Shown: one piece after another, positions 27,054 to 37,344 of the stretch
Layout: every line of letters starts with the position of its first letter
Position numbering within the stretch: position 1 is the first letter of the stretch
Assembly (NCBI GenBank): GCA_015296085.1
Contig: DVDT01000052.1
Coordinates: 48,605 to 112,604 of the forward strand
Origin: Trichormus sp. M33_DOE_039
GTDB taxonomy: Bacteria > Cyanobacteriota > Cyanobacteriia > Cyanobacteriales > Nostocaceae
Length of the DNA stretch: 64,000 bases
Direction of reading: 5' to 3'
The notes under the pieces: generated by a model
The model's database searches: none
The model's input: only the letters and a program-made list of their open reading frames with translations
Told to the model about the DNA's origin: nothing
Position numbers and translations under genes: made by a program

Positions 27054-30000
27054 ATGCCACGCGCCGTTGCTACCAGTAGTTCTAATCAAAGTAAAACCAC
27101 AGTCACACCCAAACTATGGTTGCTATTGGTGGGAGTTAATCAATATCAGGATGCACAACTCCCATGTCTGCGTTATTCCGCAGTGGATTGTCAGGTATTA
27201 GCAGAAGCTTTAACAGGTGCGACCCAAGAGCAATTTCCCCAAAAAGAAATCAATATTTACCATGACTTTGCTACAGAATCACCACTGTTAATTAATGTTC
27301 GCGATCGCCTACAGCAAATCACTACTGCTGCTCAACCTACGGATACAATCTTATTTTATTTTTCCGGTCACGGAATGTTACAGCCAAATACACAACAGGC
27401 TTTTCTGTGTTTGGCAGATACACAAAAAGATAACTTAGAAAATACAGGTTTAGCTGTTAAAGAATTATTAGAACTCTTAAGTAATAGTGGTGTTCAAAAT
27501 CAGATAATTTGGTTAGATGCTTGCCATAGCGGCGGGATGACATTACGAGGTCTAAATCCCACACCACAACTCTTAGCCGTTTTACAGCAACGAGCCGCCA
27601 AAAGTAAAGGGTTTTATGCTTTACTTTCTTGCGATACAGAGCAGCTATCATGGGAATTTCCAGAACTAGGACATGGGGTGTTCACCTATTATTTAATGCG
27701 GGGATTACGTGGGGATGCGGCTGATCATCAAGGGGTAATTTCGGCTGATGGCTTATATCGCTATGTTTATCATCAAACACTGCAATATATAGATAAAACC
27801 AACCAACAACTGAGATTAATTAACCAACAAAAACGCGGAAAAGGTGATACAGAACTTTATAGCGAATATCCTCTGCAAACACCCAAGCGGATTGTTGAAG
27901 GAATTGGGGAATTAATTATCGGTAAAATTCCAGCGATCGCTGAATCTCTTACCCCTAGAAAAGCATTAATAATTGAAGGCATTATCGGCTCACAAACAGC
28001 ACTCGATTTTAGTAAAGTTTTAGGTAGTGCAGGAGCTTTTGAATTAGAATATCTACCTCGCACAGCCAATACTACTGCTCAAGAAATCCGTGAAACCATC
28101 AAAGAGTGTTTACGGTCTACAAACCAACCACAAAAATATCAGGCAGAAGAATCTATCACTGTTTTGTTATATCTACGGGGAAGACTGGAAGAAACACCGA
28201 CAGGAGAAGCAGCGTTAGTATTATTAGATGATATTTGGTTGAGTCGTTCTTGGCTCAGACAACAGTTACGCCGTTCAACAGTGACACAGCAAATTATTAT
28301 TTTAGATTGCCCAGTAGGAACGCACAATGTATTTTTGCCAGATTGGATAGAAGACTTACAATTAAACTCCACCACAGGACAATGTATCATTGCGGCTACT
28401 AGTCCTAAAAACAACCCAGAATTATTTGCTCAAGCACTCATCGAAACCTTAAAAACCACTTCCACATCTACTGGTTTATCCGTAGCAGCTTGGATTACCC
28501 AATTACAAATTCATCTAGCAGCACAACCACAAATCACCCCAGTTACACCCCTGCAAATTTGGTTATCAGGTACACAAGGCGTAATTGAAATTATCCCCGC
28601 CACCAATAACTCGCGCAATCACCAAAAATCCACAGCCTTAGATTTAAAAATTTGTCCCTATCGCGGCTTAAAAGCCTTTAGTGAGGAAGATGCTCAATAT
28701 TTCTATGGTAGAGAATCTTTAACTCAGCAATTAATTAGCCACATCACCCACAAATCATTTTTAGCCGTAGTTGGTGCATCTGGTAGTGGGAAATCCTCCG
28801 TTGTTCAAGCCGGACTAACTGCTCAACTGCGTCTAGGTAAACAAATTCCTGATAGTGACTCCTGGTTGATTAAAACCATCCGTCCTGGCGCGCATCCCTT
28901 GGAGGCTTTGGCGCGACGATTAGGAGAGATGAAAGCAGGGGGAGCAGGGGAAGCAGGGGAAGCAGGGGAAGCAGGGGAAGCAGGGGAAGCAGGGGAAGAA
29001 AGAATTTCTCCCCCTGCTTCCCCATTGCCCCACCTCCTCCTAGAAGCCATGCTCTATCAAGGAGTGGAAGGCTTTGTCTACTGGTTGCGGAGTCGTCCAG
29101 AACCGATGGTAGTGTTGGTGGTTGACCAGTTTGAAGAATTATTCACTCTTGCATCGGCTGAAGATAGACAGCGATTTTTAGAATTGGTTTTGGGTGCAAT
29201 AGAGTACGCCTCCGATAAGTTTAAGTTGGTGTTGACTGTCAGAGCCGATTTTATCGCCGCTTGTTTGGAAGTACCTGCACTCGCTCACTTATTGCAGCAG
29301 TCCAGTTTATTAGTTCCACCAACTTTAACTGATGATGACTACCGCCGTGTCATTATCAACCCAGCTGAACAGGTGGGTTTAAAAGTCGAGCCAGGACTTG
29401 TCGAAATTCTGCTCCAGGAATTAAACCACTCGGCGGGAGATTTACCGCTGTTGGAGTTTGTCTTAGAACAATTATGGGAACACCGCCAAGTTGGAGAGTT
29501 AACGCTGACAGCTTATCAGCAACAAATTGGTGGTATTAAAGGTGCGTTGGAACGCAAAGCTCAGGAAGTTTACGAAAATTTAGACCCAGAGGCTCAAGAA
29601 TGCGCGAGATGGATTTTTCTCTCATTGACACAATTAGGTGAAGGAACAGAAGACACCAGACGCAGGGTATTGAAATCTGAGTTAGTAGTGAAGAAATATC
29701 CTCATAAATTGGTAGAAAGCACGCTAGCGGCGTTAACTGCGGCGAAATTAGTCGTGGTGAATTTGGAAGAGGGACTGGGAACTGGGGACTGGGAAGAAAG
29801 AATTTCTTCCCCTGCTTCCCCTGCACCCCCTGCTTCCTCCGTCACCATCGAAGTAGCGCACGAAATCCTCATTCGTCACTGGTCAACATTGCGCTGGTGG
29901 TTGGAGGAAAATCGTAGTAGACTGCGATCGCAACGTCAAATTGAGCAATCAGCAGCCCTGTGGAAACAAAATCATGAGCAGTCAGATTTTTTATTACACG

Positions 30001-32279
30001 GTATTCGTCTAGCTGAAGCTGAAGAAATTTACGTTAAATACACAGATGAATTGTCTGTGGATGTGCAGAATTTTATTGCTGCTTGTTTAGATGCTCGTCA
30101 ACAACAACAATTTGAACAAAAAAAGCGTCTCCGACAAGCACAAAAAGCTATAGCTATCATCAGTGTTTTGGGAATTGCGGCTAGTGGTTTCGGTGGTTTA
30201 GCTTATGTGCAGAAACGCGCGGCGCAATTACGGGAAATTGCCGCTTTAAATGCTTCATCAGAGGCATTGCTATTCTCCAATCAACAATTAGAAAGTGTAA
30301 TTGCTAGTATTAAAGCTAGACGAGAACTCAAACAAGTTTTTGCACCAGCTAAAGATATCCAAATAGCAACAGCAGCAACTTTTCAACAAGCTATTAATAA
30401 TACACAAGAAATTAATCGGCTTCTTGGTCATAATCAACAGGTGAACGCTATAGTTTTTCACCCCAGTGGTCAAATTTTAGCTTCCGCTAGCGATGACGGT
30501 ACAATCAGAATTTGGTCTACAGATGGTCGATTAATTGATAAGGTTGCCCATCAAGCAAGATTAACTGCGATGGCTTTTAGTCCCGATGGCAAATATTTGG
30601 CTGTTGCTAGTGCTGACTATACTATAAAAATCTACGTCTTTGCTTCTAATTGTTTAAATAATCATCTGAATAAGGGCATAGGAAAATGTATAAAGCCCAT
30701 CACAAATATTGCTGCTCATACAGATATAATTACTGCTGTTATTTTCAGTGCAGATGGAACAAAAATTGCTACTTCCAGTTTCGATGAAAATATCAAACTA
30801 TGGCAAATCGACGGTAAATTAATTAATAGTTGGACTGCTCATAATAGCTGGGTTAACTCTATAGCTTTGAGCATGGATGGTAAAAAAATTGCCTCTGGAG
30901 GAGAAGATGGTTTCGTCAAGATTTGGCGCACCGATAACGGTAAGTTAATTCAAACTCTACCAGGACACGCGGCTAGTATTACCTGTGTGCAGTTTAGTCA
31001 TAATGGTAAATATTTGGCTTTTACTGGTCGTGACAAAACCATTAAACTGTGGAATGCTCAAGGCAAACTCATTCAAACTTTAGCAGCACATAATGACCAA
31101 GTTAACCATATTAATTTTAGCCCCAATGATCAAATTCTAGTTTCTGCTAGTGCCGACCGGACAATTAAACTTTGGCAATTAGATGGTAAATTAATCAAGA
31201 CTATTACTGGACATGGGGAACAAGTTCAAGATGTCACCTTTAGCCCAAATGGTCAATATATTGCCTCTGCTAGTAGAGATAAAACAGTTAGAATATGGCA
31301 AGTAAAAGCTGATCAAACAGCCGCATTAAATCATATACAGGACGTAAAATTTCATCCAGACGGTAAAATTTTCGTTGCTGGTGGTTGGGATGGTAAAATC
31401 ACTATTTGGCGAAGAGAAAAAATTGTCAGTGCATCAAGACTAATTACATTTACAGCCCATCAATATATAATTCAAGCTGTTGCTATTAGTCCAGACGGTA
31501 AATTGTTAGCAACAGCTAGTGCTGATAAAACTATAAAAATTTGGGATATTCAAACTCAGAAGTTACTACACACCTTAAGGGGACATCAAGATAGAGTTAC
31601 TAGCATTAGTTTTAGTCCAGATAATCAGAAAATTGCTTCTGCTAGTGCTGATAAGACTATTAAAATCTGGCGACTACTAGATACTCAAATATTAAGAAAT
31701 ATCACGGTCAATAATGATGAAGTGACCAGTATTGATTTGAGTGTTGATGGTAAATTGTTGGCATCTGGGAGTGCTGATAATACAGTAAAAATCTGGCAAG
31801 TTGCTGATGGTAAATTAGTGCAGGATTTACAGGGACATGGTTTAGCGATCGCCTCTGTAAAATTCAGTCCAGATGGTAAAATATTAGCCTCTGCTAGTTG
31901 GGACAATACTCTCAAAATTTGGCAAATCCCGGATGGAAAATTGATGCAAACTCTCACCGGACATACAGATGGTGTAACTAGTATCAGTTTTACATCAGAT
32001 AGTCAAATCCTTGCTTCTGGAAGTGCTGACAATACAATCAAATTATGGGATATCGCAAGCGGTAAATTGCTCACCACATTGTTAGGGAATCCAGCGAAAA
32101 TCAATAGCGTCAGTTTTAGTCCTGATGGTAAATTGCTAGTGAGTGGTGGTGAAGAGGCTGGGGTGATGCTGTGGAATTTGGATTTAGATAATTTGATGCA
32201 GCAAGGATGCTCTCGTATTCGCAACTATCTTCAGCATAACGGGAATGTCAGCCCAGGCGATCGCGCAATTTGTAATTAA
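27054..32279 (+). CDS. Caspase-like protease - STAND NTPase - WD40 protein
   Basis: 1741 residues. Residues about 15-270 are a peptidase C14 (metacaspase/orthocaspase) domain with catalytic H106 (FYFSGHG) and C157 (WLDACHSGG). A linker leads to an nSTAND1-type NTPase: [21 protein letters not shown], Walker A GASGSGKS (K580) and Walker [12 protein letters not shown] (D691), then a winged-helix region and one predicted membrane-like helix near 1040. From about 1122 to 1730 there are 14 WD40 repeats, enough for two seven-blade propellers. Expected logic: the propellers sense a ligand, the NTPase oligomerises and the protease is released. Bacterial relatives act in cell death or phage defence. 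In-frame repeat insertions occur at about residues 628-655 and 905-930. The start lacks a clear ribosome site. The next gene is 38 bases away. Confidence 0.92.
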   Translation: MPRAVATSSSNQSKTTVTPKLWLLLVGVNQYQDAQLPCLRYSAVDCQVLAEALTGATQEQFPQKEINIYHDFATESPLLINVRDRLQQITTAAQPTDTILFYFSGHGMLQPNTQQAFLCLADTQKDNLENTGLAVKELLELLSNSGVQNQIIWLDACHSGGMTLRGLNPTPQLLAVLQQRAAKSKGFYALLSCDTEQLSWEFPELGHGVFTYYLMRGLRGDAADHQGVISADGLYRYVYHQTLQYIDKTNQQLRLINQQKRGKGDTELYSEYPLQTPKRIVEGIGELIIGKIPAIAESLTPRKALIIEGIIGSQTALDFSKVLGSAGAFELEYLPRTANTTAQEIRETIKECLRSTNQPQKYQAEESITVLLYLRGRLEETPTGEAALVLLDDIWLSRSWLRQQLRRSTVTQQIIILDCPVGTHNVFLPDWIEDLQLNSTTGQCIIAATSPKNNPELFAQALIETLKTTSTSTGLSVAAWITQLQIHLAAQPQITPVTPLQIWLSGTQGVIEIIPATNNSRNHQKSTALDLKICPYRGLKAFSEEDAQYFYGRESLTQQLISHITHKSFLAVVGASGSGKSSVVQAGLTAQLRLGKQIPDSDSWLIKTIRPGAHPLEALARRLGEMKAGGAGEAGEAGEAGEAGEAGEERISPPASPLPHLLLEAMLYQGVEGFVYWLRSRPEPMVVLVVDQFEELFTLASAEDRQRFLELVLGAIEYASDKFKLVLTVRADFIAACLEVPALAHLLQQSSLLVPPTLTDDDYRRVIINPAEQVGLKVEPGLVEILLQELNHSAGDLPLLEFVLEQLWEHRQVGELTLTAYQQQIGGIKGALERKAQEVYENLDPEAQECARWIFLSLTQLGEGTEDTRRRVLKSELVVKKYPHKLVESTLAALTAAKLVVVNLEEGLGTGDWEERISSPASPAPPASSVTIEVAHEILIRHWSTLRWWLEENRSRLRSQRQIEQSAALWKQNHEQSDFLLHGIRLAEAEEIYVKYTDELSVDVQNFIAACLDARQQQQFEQKKRLRQAQKAIAIISVLGIAASGFGGLAYVQKRAAQLREIAALNASSEALLFSNQQLESVIASIKARRELKQVFAPAKDIQIATAATFQQAINNTQEINRLLGHNQQVNAIVFHPSGQILASASDDGTIRIWSTDGRLIDKVAHQARLTAMAFSPDGKYLAVASADYTIKIYVFASNCLNNHLNKGIGKCIKPITNIAAHTDIITAVIFSADGTKIATSSFDENIKLWQIDGKLINSWTAHNSWVNSIALSMDGKKIASGGEDGFVKIWRTDNGKLIQTLPGHAASITCVQFSHNGKYLAFTGRDKTIKLWNAQGKLIQTLAAHNDQVNHINFSPNDQILVSASADRTIKLWQLDGKLIKTITGHGEQVQDVTFSPNGQYIASASRDKTVRIWQVKADQTAALNHIQDVKFHPDGKIFVAGGWDGKITIWRREKIVSASRLITFTAHQYIIQAVAISPDGKLLATASADKTIKIWDIQTQKLLHTLRGHQDRVTSISFSPDNQKIASASADKTIKIWRLLDTQILRNITVNNDEVTSIDLSVDGKLLASGSADNTVKIWQVADGKLVQDLQGHGLAIASVKFSPDGKILASASWDNTLKIWQIPDGKLMQTLTGHTDGVTSISFTSDSQILASGSADNTIKLWDIASGKLLTTLLGNPAKINSVSFSPDGKLLVSGGEEAGVMLWNLDLDNLMQQGCSRIRNYLQHNGNVSPGDRAICN
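28935..29023 (+). repeat. In-frame 9-bp minisatellite (GCAGGGGAA) within the caspase gene
   Basis: Seven units of nine bases (first GCAGGGGGA, then six GCAGGGGAA) span 28935-28997 and encode Ala-Gly-Glu repeats. After GAAAGAATTTCT comes CCCCCTGCTTCCCC, the reverse complement of the repeat core, so the block can fold back. It lies between the P-loop and Walker B of the NTPase domain. Confidence 0.9.
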
Positions 32280-32317
32280 ATATTTCAGTGTACTAAGAGT
32301 TATTAACCTTTATCATT

Positions 32318-33835
32318 ATGTATCAGAAAATTTCCAGAACCCAAAAGTCTACTTCTGTTGCATCAACAACAAATCCCTTTACGCCATCCCCTTTTCAAGT
32401 ACAACCTCAACCTGTACCAGAGCAAAATTTAATTCAGGAAAAAGCACCAGAAAGTAAACAATATGAATCACTCCTCAAGCCAATAGCGATATTTGCACCA
32501 GGTACAGTACCACCACCAGCACCAAAACTACAATTGCAGATGAAACTGAACATGGGAGAGTCACAGAACACCCAAGCGGCCTCACCAGATATCGAAGCAG
32601 AGATAAGACAAGCTCAGAGTAGGGGACAGCCCATTTCAGACAATATTCGATTACCGATGGAACAGGCTTTTGGTGCTGATTTTAGTAGAGTGAAGATTCA
32701 CACAGATGCTCAATCTGACCAATTAAATCACTCAATTCAGGCGCGTGCTTTTACAACTGGCCAAGATGTGTTCTTTCGACAGGGAGAATATAATCCTGGA
32801 AGTCAGTCAGGACAGGAGTTGTTAGCGCATGAGTTGACTCATGTTGTACAGCAAAATGCTCATACTGTACAGAGGGAACAAGCATCAATAGCCATCAGCG
32901 GTGAGCCAGACAATACTATTCAAAGAAATATCGAAAATGAAACCTATAAGGACACGGATGCAACCAATATTGCCGCGGCTAAGTTGTTCTTCCAGCTTTA
33001 CGACGAAGCAGCCCAGAAGGCATATACATACGCAACTACTGTACCTAGTTTGGGTGGTTACGAAAACCTCAATGGTTATACCCAACTCTGGGTACAAAAA
33101 TGGAATGAACATTTGAGTGGCGGTCGTCCAAACTTGATGGCGGCGACTTTTGGCTATGTTATCGAATCACTAGTTAGTGATTCCAAGTCCGAATTTTGTC
33201 CCAAAATATCTGGAGGCTATTCTGTCGATACTCAAGTTACTAGCGGTGGAACAAGACCTGATCTGGTATTGAGATTAAGTAAAGGAACTGCTCATATTGC
33301 TTGGTTAGATATGACTGCTGCAAAAAGCGTAGATCATATTTATTTAAAAGATGATTGGTTATCAAAAGTGCTTAACTTTGCTGAGGTCACGTATCCTTCT
33401 CTTGATCCTGCCATATTGGCGTTTATGAAACAGAATAAAGATAATAAAGGTTCAATGACTAAGGAGGAATTTGAGAAGAAGCTGGCAGCTGCTAAAGAAG
33501 AATATAAAATACAAAAACAAGAATGGTTAGAGATGGGAAAAGACTTTGCTTACACCAAATTAGGAAGCAAAGTTACAACCAGAGACAAGGAAACAAAAAA
33601 ACTAACAAAAGTCCCCAAAGAGATACAGCGTCTACAACCGGAAATACCACGAGAATTTATTCGGAAAAAACTCAATGCTTATTTCGACACTGATGAACCT
33701 ATACAGGAGAAAATGGTTCCTAGTATCTTAAAAGCTCTGGGTGTAAACCCAACTTCTTGGGGATATACAACCGGATACAGTATAAGTGAAAAAGCAGGCG
33801 AGGCATGGCTAATCGACAATCCTGTATCAGATTAG
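32318..33835 (+). CDS. DUF4157 (eCIS-core) protein with a nuclease-like C-terminal domain
   Basis: 505 residues. After a Pro/Gln-rich start, residues about 105-182 are the DUF4157 domain: PMEQAFGADFSRVKIHTDAQS, then GQELLAHELTHVVQQ with the HExxH metal motif at 171-175. DUF4157 often caps effectors of extracellular contractile injection systems and polymorphic toxins. The C-terminal part (about 210-505) is unrecognised. It contains E283, RPDLVL (D315) and WLDMTAAK (D331), spaced like a PD-(D/E)XK nuclease but with D-x-T in place of E-x-K. A lysine-rich coiled region (about 372-425) follows. No contractile-system gene is nearby. It is probably co-transcribed with the caspase gene. Toxin function is inference. 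Confidence 0.8.
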   Translation: MYQKISRTQKSTSVASTTNPFTPSPFQVQPQPVPEQNLIQEKAPESKQYESLLKPIAIFAPGTVPPPAPKLQLQMKLNMGESQNTQAASPDIEAEIRQAQSRGQPISDNIRLPMEQAFGADFSRVKIHTDAQSDQLNHSIQARAFTTGQDVFFRQGEYNPGSQSGQELLAHELTHVVQQNAHTVQREQASIAISGEPDNTIQRNIENETYKDTDATNIAAAKLFFQLYDEAAQKAYTYATTVPSLGGYENLNGYTQLWVQKWNEHLSGGRPNLMAATFGYVIESLVSDSKSEFCPKISGGYSVDTQVTSGGTRPDLVLRLSKGTAHIAWLDMTAAKSVDHIYLKDDWLSKVLNFAEVTYPSLDPAILAFMKQNKDNKGSMTKEEFEKKLAAAKEEYKIQKQEWLEMGKDFAYTKLGSKVTTRDKETKKLTKVPKEIQRLQPEIPREFIRKKLNAYFDTDEPIQEKMVPSILKALGVNPTSWGYTTGYSISEKAGEAWLIDNPVSD

Positions 33836-34115
33836 TCATGAACAATAAACAGACTGTTTGATAGCCTCAACATCATCTTAACTTTAGTACGATCGCCTGA
33901 TTTTCTAGCTCAATTCATTCCATTAGCGACTGTCTTCAAAGTCAAGCGATCGCAAATTATCAGTCTGATCCCAGTTAATAGCATCTACAATGATTCACCA
34001 TAAATGATCAAGCTTGACTCAGATTCACAATAGATATAAAATTGCCCTAGATAGAAGGGGAGTAGCTACTGGCATCATATATCCCAGCCAGTACATCTGA
34101 ATCAACACACTGGCG

Positions 34116-34886
34116 ATGAGCCTGGTTCAGATGACAAATAATCAAGATTTGGTAGCGAGACCTTCACTAAGTTCACAAACAAAACTTGTGAGCTTGGTGG
34201 GGTCTTTTGGCATTCATCAAGCTCACATGACACATAATTTTCAGGAGCTTGAGAGAGTGCTAACGGCTTTTACCGCAGGTTTATTACTAATTACAGTTTC
34301 AGAGTTAGGCGATAAAACATTTTTTATCGCTGTGATTTTGGCAATGCACCACTCACGGCGATTGGTATTTGCAGGAGTGGTAGCTGCTTTAGCCGCCATG
34401 ACCATTCTTTCCGTGTTATTTGGACAAGCAGCCTCACTGTTGCCAAAAATTTATATTCATTATGCTGAAATTGCTTTATTTGTTGCCTTTGGGCTAAAGC
34501 TGTTGTATGAAGCCAGCAAGATGACTGCGGCGGCGGAAAAAGCCGAAATGATGGAAGAAATCGAAGAAGCTAAAGCCGCAGTAGAAAAAGCTGATTTACA
34601 GCTACCTAAACAAAAAACTCCCTTATCTATCGTCATCGAAGCCTTTGTGCTGACATTTATGGCCGAATGGGGCGATCGCACACAAATCGCCACTATTGCT
34701 CTAGCTGCGGGTAATAATGTCATTGGTGTCACCGCAGGGGCAATTTTAGGTCACGCCATTTGCGCTGCGATCGCCGTCATTGGTGGCAAAATGATTGCTG
34801 GACGTATTTCTGAGCGTCAACTCACCTTTGCTGGCGGATGCCTATTTTTAATTTTTGGTGTGGTTGCGGCCCTTGAGGGTGCTTAA
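34116..34886 (+). CDS. UPF0016/Gdt1-family manganese or calcium transporter (Mnx-like)
   Basis: 256 residues. It has both copies of the family motif E-x-G-D-(K/R)-(T/S): SELGDKTFF and AEWGDRTQI, each in a membrane helix, with about six helices in two related halves joined by a charged loop (about residues 130-170). The family includes human TMEM165, yeast Gdt1 and the Synechocystis exporter Mnx, which moves Mn into the thylakoid lumen for photosystem II. Which ion this one carries is inferred. The first 37 residues are unlike the family core and the ATG at 34227 (MTHNFQELE) is an alternative start. It converges on a TPR gene over a shared hairpin. Confidence 0.85.
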   Translation: MSLVQMTNNQDLVARPSLSSQTKLVSLVGSFGIHQAHMTHNFQELERVLTAFTAGLLLITVSELGDKTFFIAVILAMHHSRRLVFAGVVAALAAMTILSVLFGQAASLLPKIYIHYAEIALFVAFGLKLLYEASKMTAAAEKAEMMEEIEEAKAAVEKADLQLPKQKTPLSIVIEAFVLTFMAEWGDRTQIATIALAAGNNVIGVTAGAILGHAICAAIAVIGGKMIAGRISERQLTFAGGCLFLIFGVVAALEGA

Positions 34887-34901
34887 GAAAAGGCAAAAGG
34901 T

Positions 34902-34937
34902 AAAAGGCAAAAAATTCAATCTTTACTTTTGCCTTTT
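34902..34937. terminator. Bidirectional terminator-like hairpin
   Basis: AAAAGGCAAAA (34902-34912) pairs with TTTTGCCTTTT (34927-34937), with A- and T-runs at both ends. It lies between the convergent Mnx-like and TPR genes (stops at 34886 and 34942), the expected place for a shared terminator. Confidence 0.7.
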
Positions 34938-34941
34938 TACT

Positions 34942-35835
34942 TTATGGTGTGGATGGTGTAGTAGGTTGAGTTGTAGCTGTTGGAGTTGGGACAGTGGGAG
35001 TTGGGGCAGTTGATGCAGTCGCGGCTTTGTTGATCTCATCTTTGTATTGAGCAGGAGCTAAAGCCACCGCACTATCAAATAGGGGTTTAGCTTCGGTCAG
35101 TTTGCCTTGTTCCTTCAACAGCATCGCTTTAGCTAAAACTGGGCGAAAATCTTGGGGAGCTTTCTGAATTGCCTGATCAAAAGCAGAAATAGCTTGAGGA
35201 TAGCGTTTTTGGTTAGCGTGAACATTACCTAGTAAGACTTGTACAGCAACCACATCCACACTACCAGGCTGAATAGTATTAGCTTGGACCGCATTAGTCA
35301 AAGTTTCTTGCAATAAGCCTACAGCCGCCTCTGGACGCTGCTGATCTAACAACAGAGCCACCATACCCTGTAAAGCCTTCAAATCTCCGGGCTTTGTGTC
35401 TAAAATCGCTCTATAAGCTTGAGCAGCTCCTTCCTTATCACCAATCTGCTGTTTAGCCTGAGCCAATAAAACCCAATAATCTGACTGTTGAGGATTGAGT
35501 TTCGCCAGCTTTTCAAGAGGTTCGATCACCCCTTTGATGTCACCTTGTTTTAAAGTAAAAAGTTGTAGCCGTGCTTGTAGTAAACCTTTGAGCGCAGTTT
35601 GATTTTCTGGTTCTCGCTGTAGAACCAATTCATAACCCCGCACTTCATCCTGCAACTTAGTTGTTTGGTTATTAGCAGCCACACCACTACCACTAGGATT
35701 GGTGGTGGAGTTCGGGTTTGAAGATGACGTATTGTTGAGCGCACCGAAAATGGGAACTAAAGAAATACCTACGAAAGTAAGAACTGCCAGTGCTAGAATG
35801 AGCTGAACTATCCAGCGATTGCGCGGTTGAGACAC
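34942..35835 (-). CDS. TPR protein with N-terminal membrane anchor
   Basis: 297 residues. It starts at a GTG with a strong GGAGGGGG site upstream. One hydrophobic helix (about 10-30, [26 protein letters not shown]) is followed by a Ser/Asn-rich linker and four to five tetratricopeptide repeats (for example [28 protein letters not shown] and [22 protein letters not shown]). The C-terminus is a Thr/Pro-rich tail. Topology suggests repeats on the outer face of the membrane, or in the lumen. TPRs bind partners and the partner is unknown. Conserved in Nostoc-type genomes, as I recall, with no assigned role. Confidence 0.85.
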   Translation of the reverse strand: MSQPRNRWIVQLILALAVLTFVGISLVPIFGALNNTSSSNPNSTTNPSGSGVAANNQTTKLQDEVRGYELVLQREPENQTALKGLLQARLQLFTLKQGDIKGVIEPLEKLAKLNPQQSDYWVLLAQAKQQIGDKEGAAQAYRAILDTKPGDLKALQGMVALLLDQQRPEAAVGLLQETLTNAVQANTIQPGSVDVVAVQVLLGNVHANQKRYPQAISAFDQAIQKAPQDFRPVLAKAMLLKEQGKLTEAKPLFDSAVALAPAQYKDEINKAATASTAPTPTVPTPTATTQPTTPSTP

Positions 35836-36030
35836 GATTTTACCCCCTCCAAAACTCTCATCCCATTATTATTCACACAAACTAGAAAGTTAAAAATTTC
35901 CAAAACTGTGCGGAATACCGCCAATTCTCTGTGAATTTTATAACAATTGATTATTAGCACTGCTAAATTAAGTGATGACTTTAGGAAGAGCCATCAAAAT
36001 AGAAGCTATGATATGCTTCCGTAACTAGTC

Positions 36031-36083
36031 TAAAGACGCTAAATTACACATTTAGATCATGAATTACTAATCTAGCGTCTTTA
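36031..36083. promoter_or_regulatory. Long inverted repeat upstream of an RGG-tailed protein gene
   Basis: TAAAGACGCTAAATTA (36031-36046) matches the reverse complement of TAATCTAGCGTCTTTA (36068-36083) at 15 of 16 positions around a 21-base loop. It ends 129 bases before the gene's start. It could be a 5' leader hairpin, a terminator or a small repeat. Confidence 0.55.
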
Positions 36084-36212
36084 AAATTGTATGGAGCGTT
36101 ATGTTGTGATTTTGTGAAAAGTCAATCTACTTTCATCAACCACACAACCGCTCTTTCCAGCTGCCTTAGTAAAATCCCACAATGGGATGTGTCTCCGCCG
36201 CAAGGAGTTTCT

Positions 36213-37253
36213 ATGAATTCCGACCTGATGCCTTCGCCTGATTCCTCCAACTCTTTTGCTTCCAATGAACCTCAAACTCCCAAAGAGGCAGCCGCTAGTA
36301 TTCACGTAGCAGCAACCCAGCCCTCTAAGCTTGAGAATTCACCTGTTAAATCTAGTGAAACCGACAACCATGAGAACCTAGTCGATCGCCAGCAACCGAT
36401 ACCGCCTCCTAGCGAACCAATGCAGTACCGCGCCATCGGACTAGTCCGGGGACGCTACCAAGCCAGTGATGAACACTTTACCCAAGGTGTCCTAGTGACT
36501 CCAGATGGTGTAGAGCTTAACGCTGTCTTGTTGGGTCGAATTATGAGCTTAGTGAAAAATCACCTAGACCTAGAAAAAGACCACTTGTGGGTAGTTTATC
36601 CCCGTACCAGACAAGAAAATGACACCTTACACATCCAAATTGTTGGGGTGTGGGAACCGGAAAGTCTTGCTAAACAGTCAGCAGCTGTTGACTCAGCAGA
36701 TTCGGAGTCACAAAAATTAGCAACACCGGAAAAGAGCTTCACCGAGCAAAGTCAAGAAGCTACAAGTCCGACAGCACCTTCATCTCATATTCCCGATGGA
36801 GGTTTTTCCGTTCGTGGAGAAGTGGTTTACCAATCATTTGAAAGTAAAAGCTTAGTAGTGAAAATTAAGCAAGCTCCACGCAAACCGACAGACAAACCCA
36901 AATATTTCAAATTGAAATTGCGGGGTGTGCTGACTACCAAAGCCGTAGGCAAATTTTGGGACTTCCAAGCCAAGCGAGAAGCTGACGCGTTAGTAGTAGA
37001 AACAGCAGAAGCGATCGCTGATTTGCCCAAAAAACGCAGACCACCCTTCAAAGGTGGCGGTGGCCCTCGCGGTGCTGGTGGTGGCAGCAGAAGACCATTC
37101 CCCCCCAGACGACCAGGAGAAGCTCCTCCACGCCCCGTCAAGAGAACAAGTGGTGATGCCACGACATTTTCCAAACCCTTACCAAAACCGTCTTCACCCA
37201 GTTCGACACCAACTCCGAAGCCGATTAAACGACCCAAACCAACCCAGGAATAG
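36213..37253 (+). CDS. Conserved protein with an RG/P-rich tail, possible nucleic-acid binder
   Basis: 346 residues from the ATG at 36213, which has AAGGAG five bases upstream. A longer frame from 36087 adds a Cys/Ser-rich stretch with no site and is rejected. After a disordered start, residues about 105-185 form a conserved domain (MQYRAIGLVRGRYQASDEHFTQGVL) and about 225-295 a second related domain (FSVRGEVVYQSFESKSLVVKIKQAP). The last 60 residues are basic and rich in Gly, Pro and Arg (GGGGPRGAGGGSRRPFPPRR), like RGG tails of RNA-binding proteins. I do not know the family's function. The paired small beta-domains plus tail suggest nucleic-acid binding, by inference. Confidence 0.75.
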   Translation: MNSDLMPSPDSSNSFASNEPQTPKEAAASIHVAATQPSKLENSPVKSSETDNHENLVDRQQPIPPPSEPMQYRAIGLVRGRYQASDEHFTQGVLVTPDGVELNAVLLGRIMSLVKNHLDLEKDHLWVVYPRTRQENDTLHIQIVGVWEPESLAKQSAAVDSADSESQKLATPEKSFTEQSQEATSPTAPSSHIPDGGFSVRGEVVYQSFESKSLVVKIKQAPRKPTDKPKYFKLKLRGVLTTKAVGKFWDFQAKREADALVVETAEAIADLPKKRRPPFKGGGGPRGAGGGSRRPFPPRRPGEAPPRPVKRTSGDATTFSKPLPKPSSPSSTPTPKPIKRPKPTQE

Positions 37254-37344
37254 AGATTGGGGATCGGGGATTGGGCATGAAAAAGTCACAAGGCAAAAAT
37301 TTTTGATTTTTGAATTGGTTTCTCCCCAGTCCCCAGTCCCAGCC

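Noticed and set aside
28823..29050. Minus-strand frame with ASPASPASP repeats
   Set aside because: Shadow of the GCAGGGGAA minisatellite inside the caspase gene.
27054..33835. A complete contractile injection system
   Set aside because: Only the DUF4157 domain is present; no sheath, tube, baseplate or AAA loader genes occur in the window.
36827..37237. Antisense Gly/Leu-rich frame opposite the RGG-tailed gene
   Set aside because: Produced by the Gly/Pro/Arg codons of the real gene.
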